NCBI GenBank assembly: GCA_018433865.1
Contig: JAHDQJ010000002.1
Location: 1-64,000, forward strand
Length of the DNA stretch: 64,000 nt
Direction: 5' to 3'
Source of the DNA: Spirochaetales bacterium
GTDB lineage: Bacteria; Spirochaetota; Spirochaetia; Sphaerochaetales; Sphaerochaetaceae
Of this stretch, positions 16,937 through 25,027 are shown piece by piece (within the stretch, counting starts at the first letter, position 1; each line of letters begins with the position of its first letter). The notes below the pieces were generated by a model. That model was not told where the DNA came from and did no database searches. It was given only the letters and a program-made list of their open reading frames with translations. The translations under genes and the position numbers were made by a program.

Positions 16937-17857
16937 TCACCGTACGCATCGGTCATCACAGAACGACTCCTTTCCCGAACAGGGATTGGTGTGTACCATG
17001 ACATGGCGTACCTTGGGGAACTGGTGCTCGATCCTGTCGTGCAACTGTTCAGCGATATCGTGGGCCTCATGCAACCGCAGGTGCCTGCAGCAGGTGATCT
17101 CCACCTCGACCCAATACCCTGATCCGACCGTGCGGGTCCGCAAGAGGTCGATGCGCTTTACCTGCGGATCCGACAGGATGGATTCCCTGAGGGAACGCTT
17201 CGTCTGGGTATCCACCGAAGAATCCATCAGGATCGCAGCGGCTGAGATGAACACTCCGACAGCACTCTTGATGATGAGAAGCGCGATCACGACCGAAGCG
17301 ATCGGATCGAGCAACGGATACCCCAAGCGGGATCCGAGCACGCCGATGAGCGCACCGGTCGAGCTAAGCGCATCGGTGAGGTGATCGGTCGCAAGGGCTT
17401 TCAACGAGTTCAATCCGGTAGAACGGGCGGATGAGGAGGAAATCTTCCAGAGTACCAGCTTCACGATGATGGAAACGGCGGCTCCGATGAGGGGAAATAG
17501 CGTAGGAACGGGAATCTCTGCATCACGCACGATGGTGCTGATCGCAGTGTATCCGATGAGCATTCCGGTGGAGAGGATTGCGATCGCCAGGAAGATGGAG
17601 ACGATACTTTCCAGCTTGTCATGTCCATATTGATGCGTACTGTCAGCTTTCCGGTCGGAGGCGGCCAATCCTCCCGCGACCATCGTGTAGCTGATGATGT
17701 CTCCGAGAGAGTTCACGCCATCGGAGAGGAGGGCTTGGGACTTGCCCATGAGCCCCGCAAGGAGCTTGAGCAGGGAAAGTGCAATGCTCGAGACGATCGA
17801 GATGAGCGATATCCGCACGCCGTTTGCGGCCAAGGTGCGCTTCTTTGCCGTTCCCAT
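16937..17857 (-). CDS. Cation diffusion facilitator (CDF) family metal transporter
   Basis: A 306-residue CDF transporter with about six transmembrane helices (from residue 16 to 220) and a cytoplasmic C-terminal ferredoxin-like domain (about 225-305). Metal-site residues: LSDGVNSLGD (Asp46, Asn49, Asp53 in TM2) and ATDHLTD (Asp158, His159, Asp162 in TM5), the paired intramembrane site of this family; YGHDKLES follows TM2. Having Asn rather than His at the second position of the TM2 site leaves zinc, manganese or iron all possible. It begins 11 bases after the hisIE stop, so it is probably the last gene of the his transcript. Confidence 0.9.
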   Translation of the reverse strand: MGTAKKRTLAANGVRISLISIVSSIALSLLKLLAGLMGKSQALLSDGVNSLGDIISYTMVAGGLAASDRKADSTHQYGHDKLESIVSIFLAIAILSTGMLIGYTAISTIVRDAEIPVPTLFPLIGAAVSIIVKLVLWKISSSSARSTGLNSLKALATDHLTDALSSTGALIGVLGSRLGYPLLDPIASVVIALLIIKSAVGVFISAAAILMDSSVDTQTKRSLRESILSDPQVKRIDLLRTRTVGSGYWVEVEITCCRHLRLHEAHDIAEQLHDRIEHQFPKVRHVMVHTNPCSGKESFCDDRCVR

Positions 17858-17868
17858 GGTGGCTACCC

Positions 17869-18477
17869 CTAGCGGGAGTGCCTTCCCTTGAGCACTTCGA
17901 TCACCTCTTCGAGGCGGACATTCTTCTGTGCCAGGAGGACCAGCAGGTGATAGACGAGATCGGCTGCTTCACCGAGGAAGAGCGGCTTGTGGTCATCCAT
18001 CGCCTCGATGACCAGCTCCACAGCCTCCTCGCCGACCTTCTGGGCAATCTTGTTGATGCCCCGGGAGAACAGATGGTTCGTGTAGGATCCTTCCATAGGA
18101 TGTTCACGACGATCATGGATCACATCCTCGAGATAAAAGAGGAATTCGCTGTTACCCAAGCGTTCCGGATCATTTTCCTCTTCGAAGCAGGTGTCGCTTC
18201 CCGTGTGGCAGACAGGACCGGAGGGAATTGCCTTGACCAACAGGGTATCGTTGTCACAATCGGCGAGAATCTCCCGGACGGTCAGATAGTTGCCGCTGGT
18301 CTCACCCTTCGTCCAGAGCTTCTGCCGGCTCCTGGAGTAGAAAGTCACCAGGCCCCTCTCCTGCGTGATGCTCAGCGCCTCTTCGTTCATGTATCCGAGC
18401 ATGAGTACCCGGCGAGTCACGGCATCCTGTACGATGACCGGAACAAGTCCGTTGCCTTTGTTGAAATCGACCTGCAT
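17869..18477 (-). CDS. hisIE: Bifunctional phosphoribosyl-AMP cyclohydrolase / phosphoribosyl-ATP pyrophosphatase
   Basis: HisIE of 202 residues, catalysing steps 2 and 3 of histidine synthesis in the cytoplasm. The HisI half (1-110) shows LMLGYMNEEAL, TFYSRSRQKLWTKGETSGN and DCDNDTLL with the zinc Cys residues (CDND, GPVCHTG...C). The HisE half (about 112-200) has SYTNHLFSRGINKIAQKVGEEAVELVIEA and GEAADLVYHLLVLL, the MazG-like pyrophosphatase motif. It is the eighth and last his gene; 16 bases separate it from hisF. Confidence 0.95.
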   Translation of the reverse strand: MQVDFNKGNGLVPVIVQDAVTRRVLMLGYMNEEALSITQERGLVTFYSRSRQKLWTKGETSGNYLTVREILADCDNDTLLVKAIPSGPVCHTGSDTCFEEENDPERLGNSEFLFYLEDVIHDRREHPMEGSYTNHLFSRGINKIAQKVGEEAVELVIEAMDDHKPLFLGEAADLVYHLLVLLAQKNVRLEEVIEVLKGRHSR

Positions 18478-18493
18478 AGCGCTCTCCCCCCAC

Positions 18494-19276
18494 CTAACGG
18501 TTCAGGCGTATAGATATACCACGATTCGCCAAAAAAATCTTCAGTTCAGGGATATCAATCTCATGAAAGTGGAATATGGATGCAGCCAACGCGGCGTCTG
18601 CGCCACCTTCTTCGAATACCTGCGTGAAATGTTCCATGGTCCCCGCACCGCCGGAGGCGATGATGGGGATGCCCACGCTTTCAGAGAAACGACGGGTGAG
18701 CTCGACTGCGAAACCACCTTTCGTCCCATCGTGATCCATGGAGGTGAGCAGTATCTCGCCAGCTCCCCGTTGTTCGGCCTCCACAGCCCATGCAAGAGCT
18801 TCCCGTCCGGTCGGAATCCTTCCGCCCGCGACGTAGACCTCCCACCCTTGGAGCAATCCCTGGTCGAACGCGGAATTGGAACGTACGTCGATCGCACACA
18901 CCACACATTGCGAACCGAACTCCCGTGCGAGCGTATCCAGGATGGAGGGGTCATTCACCGCCATGCTGTTGATCGAGATCTTGTCCGCACCCGCTTCGAG
19001 CAACGCACCGACATCCCGCACGCTCCGGATACCCCCCCCCACGGTGAAGGGGATGTCGATCACATCGGCGATCCGCCTGACCAATTCGGTGAAAGTGCCG
19101 CGGTTCTCGATCGTTGCAGTGATATCGAGGAAGGTCAGTTCATCGGCTCCCTGCCTCGCATACAGGCTTGCCAGTTCCACCGCATCCCCTGCATCGCGAA
19201 GATTGATGAAGTTCACACCCTTGACGGTTCTTCCGTCCCGTACGTCGAGACACGGAATGATGCGCTTGGCCAACAT
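18494..19276 (-). CDS. hisF: Imidazole glycerol phosphate synthase cyclase subunit
   Basis: HisF, 260 residues, a TIM barrel that with HisH makes imidazole glycerol phosphate and AICAR. Visible motifs: [23 protein letters not shown] (catalytic Asp in CLDV), GGIRS phosphate loop, SINSMAVN, and DHDGTKGGF with the second catalytic Asp, then [13 protein letters not shown]. The start at 19276 lies one base after the hisA stop; the longer frame to 19372 is inside hisA. The C-terminus is normal for the family. Confidence 0.96.
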   Translation of the reverse strand: MLAKRIIPCLDVRDGRTVKGVNFINLRDAGDAVELASLYARQGADELTFLDITATIENRGTFTELVRRIADVIDIPFTVGGGIRSVRDVGALLEAGADKISINSMAVNDPSILDTLAREFGSQCVVCAIDVRSNSAFDQGLLQGWEVYVAGGRIPTGREALAWAVEAEQRGAGEILLTSMDHDGTKGGFAVELTRRFSESVGIPIIASGGAGTMEHFTQVFEEGGADAALAASIFHFHEIDIPELKIFLANRGISIRLNR

Positions 19277-19277
19277 C

Positions 19278-20018
19278 TCAGGACTCCTTCGCCTGCCATG
19301 CGGCAAGCCGGACGATATCGATCGCCCCCTCATAGATCGCTTTTCCGATGATCGCTCCGGAAAGTCCCGCACGGGAGAGCACTTCCAAGTCCCCGAGGCT
19401 CCTGATCCCGCCGCTTGCGATCAGCTCGATTGCCAATCCATCGCGCGCGGCACGTGACATGATCGCCTCATACAGTGCGAGAGCGGGTCCGCTCATCATC
19501 CCATCCCTGCTGATATCGGTACTGACCACCTTGGTGAAACCTGATGACAGATACCCTGCGATGAAATCCACTACCGGCAGGTCTGTAGTCGATTCCCACC
19601 CCGAGACCGCTATCATGCCGTCACGGCAATCGGCACCGAGGATCAACCGCTCGCTCCCCCACCGGTGAAGAAGCTCCAGCGTCAAGTTCCTGTCACGTGC
19701 AGCGAGCGATCCCACGGTAGCCATCGCCGCTCCCGCATCGAACACCGAAGAGAAATCCTGAGCCGATTGCAACCCTCCGCCGACATCGATCGTGAGATCG
19801 ACCGATGCGCTGATGCGCTCAAGCATATCGAGGTTCCTCACCTGCTTGGCCCGTGCACCATCCAGGTCCACCAGATGCAGACGCCGCAATCCGCTTCCGG
19901 CAAATCGCTTGGCAACCTCGACCGGATCGGTGGCGTACACTTGCTTGGTGTCGTAGTCTCCCATGCGAAGGCGCACGCAGGAACCGCCGATGATGTCCAT
20001 CGCAGGTATGGCAATCAT
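19278..20018 (-). CDS. hisA: Phosphoribosylformimino-5-aminoimidazole carboxamide ribotide isomerase
   Basis: HisA, 246 residues, TIM-barrel isomerase (ProFAR to PRFAR). [22 protein letters not shown] contains the catalytic Asp (AMDI) and the family 'G..VRL..GD' signature; [12 protein letters not shown] is the first phosphate loop, [14 protein letters not shown] has the second catalytic Asp, and [12 protein letters not shown] the second loop. The start ATG overlaps the hisH stop (ATGA at 20015-20018). Upstream in-frame sequence to 20213 belongs to hisH. Confidence 0.95.
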   Translation of the reverse strand: MIAIPAMDIIGGSCVRLRMGDYDTKQVYATDPVEVAKRFAGSGLRRLHLVDLDGARAKQVRNLDMLERISASVDLTIDVGGGLQSAQDFSSVFDAGAAMATVGSLAARDRNLTLELLHRWGSERLILGADCRDGMIAVSGWESTTDLPVVDFIAGYLSSGFTKVVSTDISRDGMMSGPALALYEAIMSRAARDGLAIELIASGGIRSLGDLEVLSRAGLSGAIIGKAIYEGAIDIVRLAAWQAKES

Positions 20019-20623
20019 GAGCGACCCTCCCCGAGCGCAAGGAAGTTCCTCAAGACTTGCTCGCCAACCGGTCCGCTCTTCTCCGGGTGGAACTGTACCC
20101 CACGATGATTCCCCCTCCCCAAGGCCGCGCTGAAGACCGTATCCCCATAGGTGCACGTCGCAATCGTCTCCCCGCAGAGAGGCACATGATACGAGTGGAC
20201 GAAGTAGAACCACGCGGGATCGGAGATGCCTGCAAACAGCGGATCAGAGGAACAGGAGACGGTATTCCATCCCATGTGCGGGACCTTGAGATGCTCCTTC
20301 CGTGAGAACCGGAGAACCGTCGGATCGAATATCCCGAGACATTCGGTCTGTGCCTCCTCACTGTGTGCGCACATCAGCTGCAACCCGAGGCAGATGCCAA
20401 GGAACGGTTGGGTAAGCTGGTGCAATACCGCATCGAGTCCTACCTCGCGCAGGTACCGCATTGCCGATGAAGCCTCGCCCACGCCGGGGAAGATGACATG
20501 CGACGCATCACGGAGCTTGCGAGGATCGTCGGTCACCTGGGCATCGAGTCCGAGGCGATGCAACGCACAGAGGACTGAGCGGATATTCCCTGCATTGTAT
20601 TTCACGATGGCTACCGAAGACAT
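20015..20623 (-). CDS. hisH: Imidazole glycerol phosphate synthase glutaminase subunit
   Basis: HisH, 202 residues, class I glutamine amidotransferase supplying ammonia to HisF. It has VAIVKYNAGNIRSV at the N-terminus, the oxyanion region VIFPGVGEASSAM, the nucleophile elbow FLGICLGLQLM (Cys in GICLG), and the His-Glu pair in GVQFHPEKSG. AAGGAG precedes the ATG at 20623, which overlaps the hisB stop by one base. All catalytic residues are intact. Confidence 0.95.
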   Translation of the reverse strand: MSSVAIVKYNAGNIRSVLCALHRLGLDAQVTDDPRKLRDASHVIFPGVGEASSAMRYLREVGLDAVLHQLTQPFLGICLGLQLMCAHSEEAQTECLGIFDPTVLRFSRKEHLKVPHMGWNTVSCSSDPLFAGISDPAWFYFVHSYHVPLCGETIATCTYGDTVFSAALGRGNHRGVQFHPEKSGPVGEQVLRNFLALGEGRS

Positions 20624-21579
20624 CAGAGCACTCCTTTCGTACTGGGCAACTCCAGGTTCCCCGGGTAACGGAAGACCGCACGCCTGACGGCCCGGCCGAA
20701 GGCCTTGAACAGTGCTTCCGCTTGATGGTGCGCATTTCCTGCGTTTACCTGCATGTGCAGGTTGCACCGGGATTCATCACTGAATGACTTGAAGAAGTGG
20801 CTGAACAGTTCGGTGGGGAAGGTTCCGATCACATCGCGGGAGAAGCTCACATCCCATGCGAACCAAGATCGTCCCGAGAAATCGAGTGCTACCTGTGCAA
20901 GGCACTCATCCATCGGAAGGATTTCGAATCCATAGCGGCCGATCCCGCGCTTGTCCCCCAACGCCTGCAAGACAGCTTGACCGAACACGATCGCGATGTC
21001 CTCCACCGTGTGGTGTTCATCCACCTCGAGATCCCCCTCGCAACGGAGCTGGATATCGATCTTGCCGTGTCGTGCAACCTGTTGGAGCATGTGATCGAAG
21101 AACGGCAAGCCCGAATCGATGGACGATTTGCCCGTCCCATCGAGATCGATAGCCATCTTGATGCGCGTTTCCTGGGTATTGCGCTCGATCCTCGCCCTTC
21201 TTGGCGGCAGCTCACTGGCCGTTCCCAACAGCTTCAGTACTGTCGGCCAATCGGTGAACGCGATCCTGCGGACACCCTGCGCAGCCTCCTGTGTCCCGAC
21301 AATGCAGGATCTGGCACGATCGAGCATCGGTACCGCAAGCACGGAAGGAACCGCCTCCTCGATGATGATCCCCTGCTCCTGGAGAACCCGGATGAGATGT
21401 CGTACGACCTCTCCTTCCGGTTCATCGCTGAGCAGATAGATACGGAATGTCCCCTCCTGGCAAAGAGTCTTCAATGAGCTGAATACGAGCGGGGTCCACT
21501 CGAACGGAACCGAACCGGTGATCAGTGGTCCTTCAGGCTCAACGAACAGCCCGACGATACGATTGTCCGCAAACTCCAT
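20623..21579 (-). CDS. hisB: Imidazoleglycerol-phosphate dehydratase with degenerate HAD phosphatase domain
   Basis: HisB-type fusion of 318 residues. The C-terminal ~190 residues are a complete IGP dehydratase: EVDEHHTVEDIAIVFGQA and NAHHQAEALFKAFGRAVRRA supply the manganese His/Glu ligands. The N-terminal ~128 residues align in order with the histidinol-phosphatase domain of bifunctional HisB but lack its catalytic residues: the DxDGT loop reads EPEGP (14-18), GDRATD reads GTQEAA (95-100), and no Cys-rich zinc loop is seen. So this half is probably a non-catalytic relic. GGAGGT abuts the first of three tandem ATGs (21585, 21582, 21579); spacing favours 21579. Confidence 0.9.
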   Translation of the reverse strand: MEFADNRIVGLFVEPEGPLITGSVPFEWTPLVFSSLKTLCQEGTFRIYLLSDEPEGEVVRHLIRVLQEQGIIIEEAVPSVLAVPMLDRARSCIVGTQEAAQGVRRIAFTDWPTVLKLLGTASELPPRRARIERNTQETRIKMAIDLDGTGKSSIDSGLPFFDHMLQQVARHGKIDIQLRCEGDLEVDEHHTVEDIAIVFGQAVLQALGDKRGIGRYGFEILPMDECLAQVALDFSGRSWFAWDVSFSRDVIGTFPTELFSHFFKSFSDESRCNLHMQVNAGNAHHQAEALFKAFGRAVRRAVFRYPGNLELPSTKGVL

Positions 21580-21581
21580 CA

Positions 21582-22664
21582 TCATACCTCCAATTCCTCA
21601 AGCGCACCGAGCAGCTGATCGTTCTCATCGGCACTGCCGACGGTGATCCTGACACAACCGTAACATCCCCTGACTGTCGATCGGTTACGGATGATGATGT
21701 GCCGCTCACGCAGAGCGGTACAGAGCCGATCGGGATCGGTCACCCGTACCAACAGGAAGTTCGCGTCGCTGGGAAACACTTTCTGCACGAAGGAGAATTG
21801 CTGCAGGCTCCGAGTCAGCCGGGCCCGTTCGGCTTTCATGAACACGATATAGCGCCTTACATCATCGGCTCGTTCGAGTGCTTCGATCGCGACCTCTTGC
21901 GCGATACCGCTCAAGTTATAGGGGTACTTGACCTTGTGCATCGCATCGATGAGTTCTTTCGGTCCCACGGTGATGCCGATCCTTGCATTCGCAAGTCCCC
22001 AGGCCTTCGAGAGGGTCCTCAGTACGACCAGACGGGGACATCGACCCATGAGGGTGACCGCAGATTCCCGTTCGGAGAAATCGACATATGCCTCGTCGAT
22101 GATGGTCACCCCCTTGAACCTGTTCGCCATGCTCTCGATCTGTTCAAGCGGAAAACTGTTCCCCGAAGGATTGTTCGGCGAACAGATGAAAAGCAGCTTG
22201 TGCATGCCGGTCTCAGGGGTCCCATTGTTCACCATGTGGCAGATGGTCTCCATGTTCGCAAGGTTGAGGGAGAAATCATCCTTGAGCATGCAGTGGGAGA
22301 CCCCCACATCGTTGATATCCGCGAACACCTCATACGCGCCGTAGGTCGGCGACATCAAGAGAACCTTGTCCTTGCGCGGTTCGCAGAATATCCTGAACAG
22401 CAGATCGATCATCTCGTCGCTTCCGTTGCCCAGGACCATACGATCCTCGGGAAGCGACATGACTTTCGACATCATCCGCTTCAGGTCGCGGTGCATGGGA
22501 TCGGGATAGCGGTTGCGCCCATGATTCCCCACGAAATCCCGCCAATGTTCGTTGGCATCGAGGAAGACTTTCGCCGCTCCGGAAAATTCACTTCGGGCTG
22601 ATGAGTAGGGAATCAACCTCACGATATTCGGTCGCATCAGCTCCTTGATCTTGTACTCAATCAT
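21582..22664 (-). CDS. hisC: Histidinol-phosphate aminotransferase
   Basis: HisC, 360 residues, fold-type I PLP enzyme. It has DANEHWRDF for the family 'D.NEN', NRYPDP, GNGSDEMIDLLFR, SPTYGAYEV, ICSPNNPSGN (PLP-binding Asn), IIDEAYVDF (Asp and Tyr), and LRTLSKAWGLANARIG with the Schiff-base Lys. The start ATG at 22664 overlaps the hisD stop as ATGA; the frame upstream to 22769 is hisD sequence. It converts imidazole acetol phosphate to histidinol phosphate. Confidence 0.95.
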   Translation of the reverse strand: MIEYKIKELMRPNIVRLIPYSSARSEFSGAAKVFLDANEHWRDFVGNHGRNRYPDPMHRDLKRMMSKVMSLPEDRMVLGNGSDEMIDLLFRIFCEPRKDKVLLMSPTYGAYEVFADINDVGVSHCMLKDDFSLNLANMETICHMVNNGTPETGMHKLLFICSPNNPSGNSFPLEQIESMANRFKGVTIIDEAYVDFSERESAVTLMGRCPRLVVLRTLSKAWGLANARIGITVGPKELIDAMHKVKYPYNLSGIAQEVAIEALERADDVRRYIVFMKAERARLTRSLQQFSFVQKVFPSDANFLLVRVTDPDRLCTALRERHIIIRNRSTVRGCYGCVRITVGSADENDQLLGALEELEV

Positions 22665-23983
22665 GTGCTCACCTCGCAATTCCTTGACAATCGAATCCGC
22701 ACCGCTTCGGCGTGTGCATCCAGAGACTCTGCTTCGGCCATGATCCGTATGTCCGGACCGAGGGAACACAACGCTTTCCGCTCAAGCCGTTGGAACGTGA
22801 TCTTCTTGAAATAGCTGTCCAGGGAAACTCCGCCGTAGGCTCGCGCCCACCCGTTGGTCGGCAGTGTATGGTTCGTCCCCGATGCATAGTCTCCTGCCGA
22901 TTCGCACGACCAAGGACCGATGAATACCGAGCCGGCATTCCTTACGTAACCGGCCAACACCTCGGCGGTTGCGCTCTGGAGCAACAGGTGCTCCGGCCCA
23001 TACGAGTTGATCACCATCACCGCCTGCTCGGGTTTGGTGACGATCACCGCCTTGCTGTGGCCGAGCGACCGGACAGCGAGATGACGGCGCCCCAAGCGGG
23101 AAAGTTGGTTATCCAGGTGGTGTTCCACCGCATCGACCAACAGGTCTCCTGCGTGCAGATCGTCGGCGATCACGACGAGAATCGCCTGACTGTCCGGCCC
23201 ATGCTCAGCCTGGCTGAGCAAATCTGCTGCAGCGAAGGCAGGATCGGCCGCATGATCGATCACCACCATCACTTCACTCGGGCCTGCCGGCATATCGATC
23301 GCGCATGCGCTACCGGAAACCTGGATCTTCGCCTCGGTGACGAACCGGTTGCCTGGTCCGAATATCTTGTCGACCTTCGGAATGCTCTCGGTACCCCAGG
23401 CCATCGCACCGATAGCCTGTGCGCCGCCTACCGCGAACACCTCGGTGACACCGCTGATGTATGCAGCGTGGAGGATCGCGGGGTGGATGGTGCCATCGGA
23501 CTGAGGCGGAGTACAGAGGATGATACGGGAACATCCCGCGATCGTGGCGGGTACGGCGAGCATCAGGACCGTGGAAAACAGCGGCGCGCTTCCTCCGGGG
23601 ACATAGATGCCGACTTGTTCGATCGGCACGCTCTTGCGCCAACAGAAGATTCCCGGTTCAGTTTCGATGTGCTCGTCATTCGGTTTCTGTGCCTCATGGA
23701 AACGCCTGATGTTATCCCGAGCCCTCGCGATTGCTTGGCGCAAGGCAGCCGGCAACAGAGTTCCTGCATTGGCAAGCTCTTCTCCGGAGACTCCCAGACG
23801 TGCAAGCGATACACCGTCGAATTTGCGGCCGTACTCGAAAAGCGCCTCGTCACCCCGATCTCTCACCTCCCGGAGTATGCGTGCGACCGTAGCCGAGACA
23901 TCCTCACCCGTATCGGTCGGTCGTGCAAGGAATCGTGGCAAATCCAGGTACGAGGGGTCGAATATCCGTTCCAGCCAGTTCAT
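22661..23983 (-). CDS. hisD: Histidinol dehydrogenase
   Basis: HisD, 440 residues, full length for the family. Zinc and catalytic regions are visible: GSAPLFSTVLMLAVPA, VAGCSRIILCTPP, GPGNRFVTEAKIQV, DMPAGPSEVMV, LLSQAEHGPDSQA (Glu/His), the GPEHLLL helix and the SAGDYASGTNHTLPTNGWARAYGGVSLDSYFKK zinc region. It oxidises histidinol to histidine in two NAD+ steps. It starts 15 bases after hisG with only a G-rich ribosome binding site, so some coupling to hisG is likely. Confidence 0.96.
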   Translation of the reverse strand: MNWLERIFDPSYLDLPRFLARPTDTGEDVSATVARILREVRDRGDEALFEYGRKFDGVSLARLGVSGEELANAGTLLPAALRQAIARARDNIRRFHEAQKPNDEHIETEPGIFCWRKSVPIEQVGIYVPGGSAPLFSTVLMLAVPATIAGCSRIILCTPPQSDGTIHPAILHAAYISGVTEVFAVGGAQAIGAMAWGTESIPKVDKIFGPGNRFVTEAKIQVSGSACAIDMPAGPSEVMVVIDHAADPAFAAADLLSQAEHGPDSQAILVVIADDLHAGDLLVDAVEHHLDNQLSRLGRRHLAVRSLGHSKAVIVTKPEQAVMVINSYGPEHLLLQSATAEVLAGYVRNAGSVFIGPWSCESAGDYASGTNHTLPTNGWARAYGGVSLDSYFKKITFQRLERKALCSLGPDIRIMAEAESLDAHAEAVRIRLSRNCEVST

Positions 23984-23998
23984 TGCTTGCCCCCCCCC

Positions 23999-24859
23999 TC
24001 AATCAGCCATCTTCTCGATGGCGGTCACGAGTATGCCTTGCGCACCGAGAGCCTTGAGCTGTTCCAAGACATCCCAAAACCTCTCTTCCCTCACGACAGT
24101 CTGCACTGCGCACCATGCTTCGTCGAGCAGAGGGGTGACGGTAGGACTCTTCATGCCCCCGATGATCGCGGCAGCCTCGTCCAGGTGTTCCTTCGGAAGG
24201 TTGAACATGATGTATTTGTAGTCATCAGCACGCATGACCGCATCGATGCGCAGCAACAACCGGTTGAGTATCGTCCGCTTCTCTGCAAAGAGCCCGGGAT
24301 GACCGATCATCACCGCGGTGGACCAGTAGATCGCTTCGGTCTCCCGCAGTCCGTTGCTCACCAGCGTGGCACCTGTGCTCACGAGATCACAGATGGCATC
24401 GGCGACGCCGATGGAAGGGGTGATCTCTACCGATCCGGAGATCTCATAGATGCGGGCGTTCACGTGCGCCTGCGCCAACTTGCGTGCAAGGATGCCTGGA
24501 TAGCTCGTCGCAATGCGCTTGCCCTCGAGCGAGTTCAGTCCCTCGTAGGCGAAGCCCTCGGGAACTGCGATCGAGAGACGGCATTTGGAGAACCCAAGGT
24601 CGCGCAAGACCTCCAGTTCCAAGCCTTGCTCATCGTATTCATTCCTTCCCACGATCCCGATATCGGCAACACCATCGTACACATAGCGCGGGATATCATC
24701 ATCGCGAAGGTAGAGGAACTCGATCGGGAAATTGTCCGCCTGCTCCTTCAGCAACCTGGAATCGGATCCGAACCGGATGCCGCAGTCCCGTATGATCTGC
24801 AATGACTTCTCGCTGAGTCTTCCGCTTTTCTGCACCGCAATCCGCAATCTGCTCTCCAT
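23999..24859 (-). CDS. hisG: ATP phosphoribosyltransferase (long form)
   Basis: HisG of 286 residues, first enzyme of histidine synthesis. This is the long form with its own C-terminal regulatory domain (about 210-286, ACT-like, binding histidine), so a HisZ partner is not needed. Motifs: IAVQKSGRLSEKS, DDDIPRYVYDGVADIGIVG and DLVSTGATLVSNGLRE, the PRPP loop. GGGAGG precedes the ATG at 24859. The gene begins 18 bases after the U-tract of the attenuator, so expression depends on read-through. In-frame sequence up to 24922 crosses the terminator and is not coding. Confidence 0.96.
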   Translation of the reverse strand: MESRLRIAVQKSGRLSEKSLQIIRDCGIRFGSDSRLLKEQADNFPIEFLYLRDDDIPRYVYDGVADIGIVGRNEYDEQGLELEVLRDLGFSKCRLSIAVPEGFAYEGLNSLEGKRIATSYPGILARKLAQAHVNARIYEISGSVEITPSIGVADAICDLVSTGATLVSNGLRETEAIYWSTAVMIGHPGLFAEKRTILNRLLLRIDAVMRADDYKYIMFNLPKEHLDEAAAIIGGMKSPTVTPLLDEAWCAVQTVVREERFWDVLEQLKALGAQGILVTAIEKMAD

Positions 24860-24876
24860 GACAACCTCCCGAGGGT

Positions 24877-24905
24877 AAAAAAAAGACTCCGCGAAATGCG
24901 GAGTC
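24877..24905 (-). terminator. Histidine operon attenuator terminator
   Basis: GACTCCGC and GCGGAGTC arms (8 base pairs, 5-base loop) are followed by eight consecutive T residues on the minus strand, 18 bases before hisG. The 5' arm and loop can instead pair with GAATGCGAGT (24926-24935), which would prevent this terminator from forming. Confidence 0.92.
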
Positions 24906-24925
24906 GTCAGTTTGCATGTCAACGC

Positions 24926-24973
24926 ACTCGCATTCCATCAAGATCCTGAGATGTGGTGATGGTGATGAAGTGC
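24926..24973 (-). promoter_or_regulatory. his attenuator pre-emptor and antiterminator segments
   Basis: Segment 1, GCACTT (24968-24973, just before the His codons), can pair with GAGTGC (24924-24929) in segment 2. Segment 2, GAATGCGAGT (24926-24935, just after the leader stop), can pair with ACTC-C-GCATTTC of the terminator 5' arm with one bulge. A ribosome stalled at the His codons would cover segment 1 and free segment 2 to form the antiterminator; a ribosome at the stop codon would cover segment 2 and let the terminator form. Confidence 0.7.
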
Positions 24974-24988
24974 CGTATTCCTGTTCAT
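24938..24988 (-). CDS. hisL: Histidine leader peptide (five consecutive His codons)
   Basis: A 16-residue frame MNRNTALHHHHHISGS followed by TGA. Five His codons in a row (CAT CAC CAT CAC CAC, 24953-24967) lie just upstream of a strong intrinsic terminator and hisG, the standard layout for translation-controlled attenuation of his operons. No Shine-Dalgarno sequence is seen; a candidate -10 hexamer ends 6 bases before the ATG, so the leader may be translated from a leaderless or near-leaderless transcript. The function is inferred from the codon run and RNA pairings, both directly visible. Confidence 0.88.
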   Translation of the reverse strand: MNRNTALHHHHHISGS

Positions 24989-24994
24989 GACATC

Positions 24995-25023
24995 AGACTA
25001 CCGAACGGCTTTGGCCGTGTCAA
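24995..25023 (-). promoter_or_regulatory. Candidate his operon promoter
   Basis: Minus-strand TTGACA (25018-25023, perfect -35) and TAGTCT (24995-25000, weak -10) with a 17-base spacer. It lies in the short gap between the DUF308 stop (25028) and the leader peptide ATG (24988). The predicted start site falls at or just before the ATG. Confidence 0.55.
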
Positions 25024-25027
25024 TAGC

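Noticed and set aside
22712-24805. 697-codon open frame on the plus strand
   Set aside because: It is opposite hisD and hisG, whose motifs are unambiguous. The translation is rich in Arg/His/Asp with no domain.
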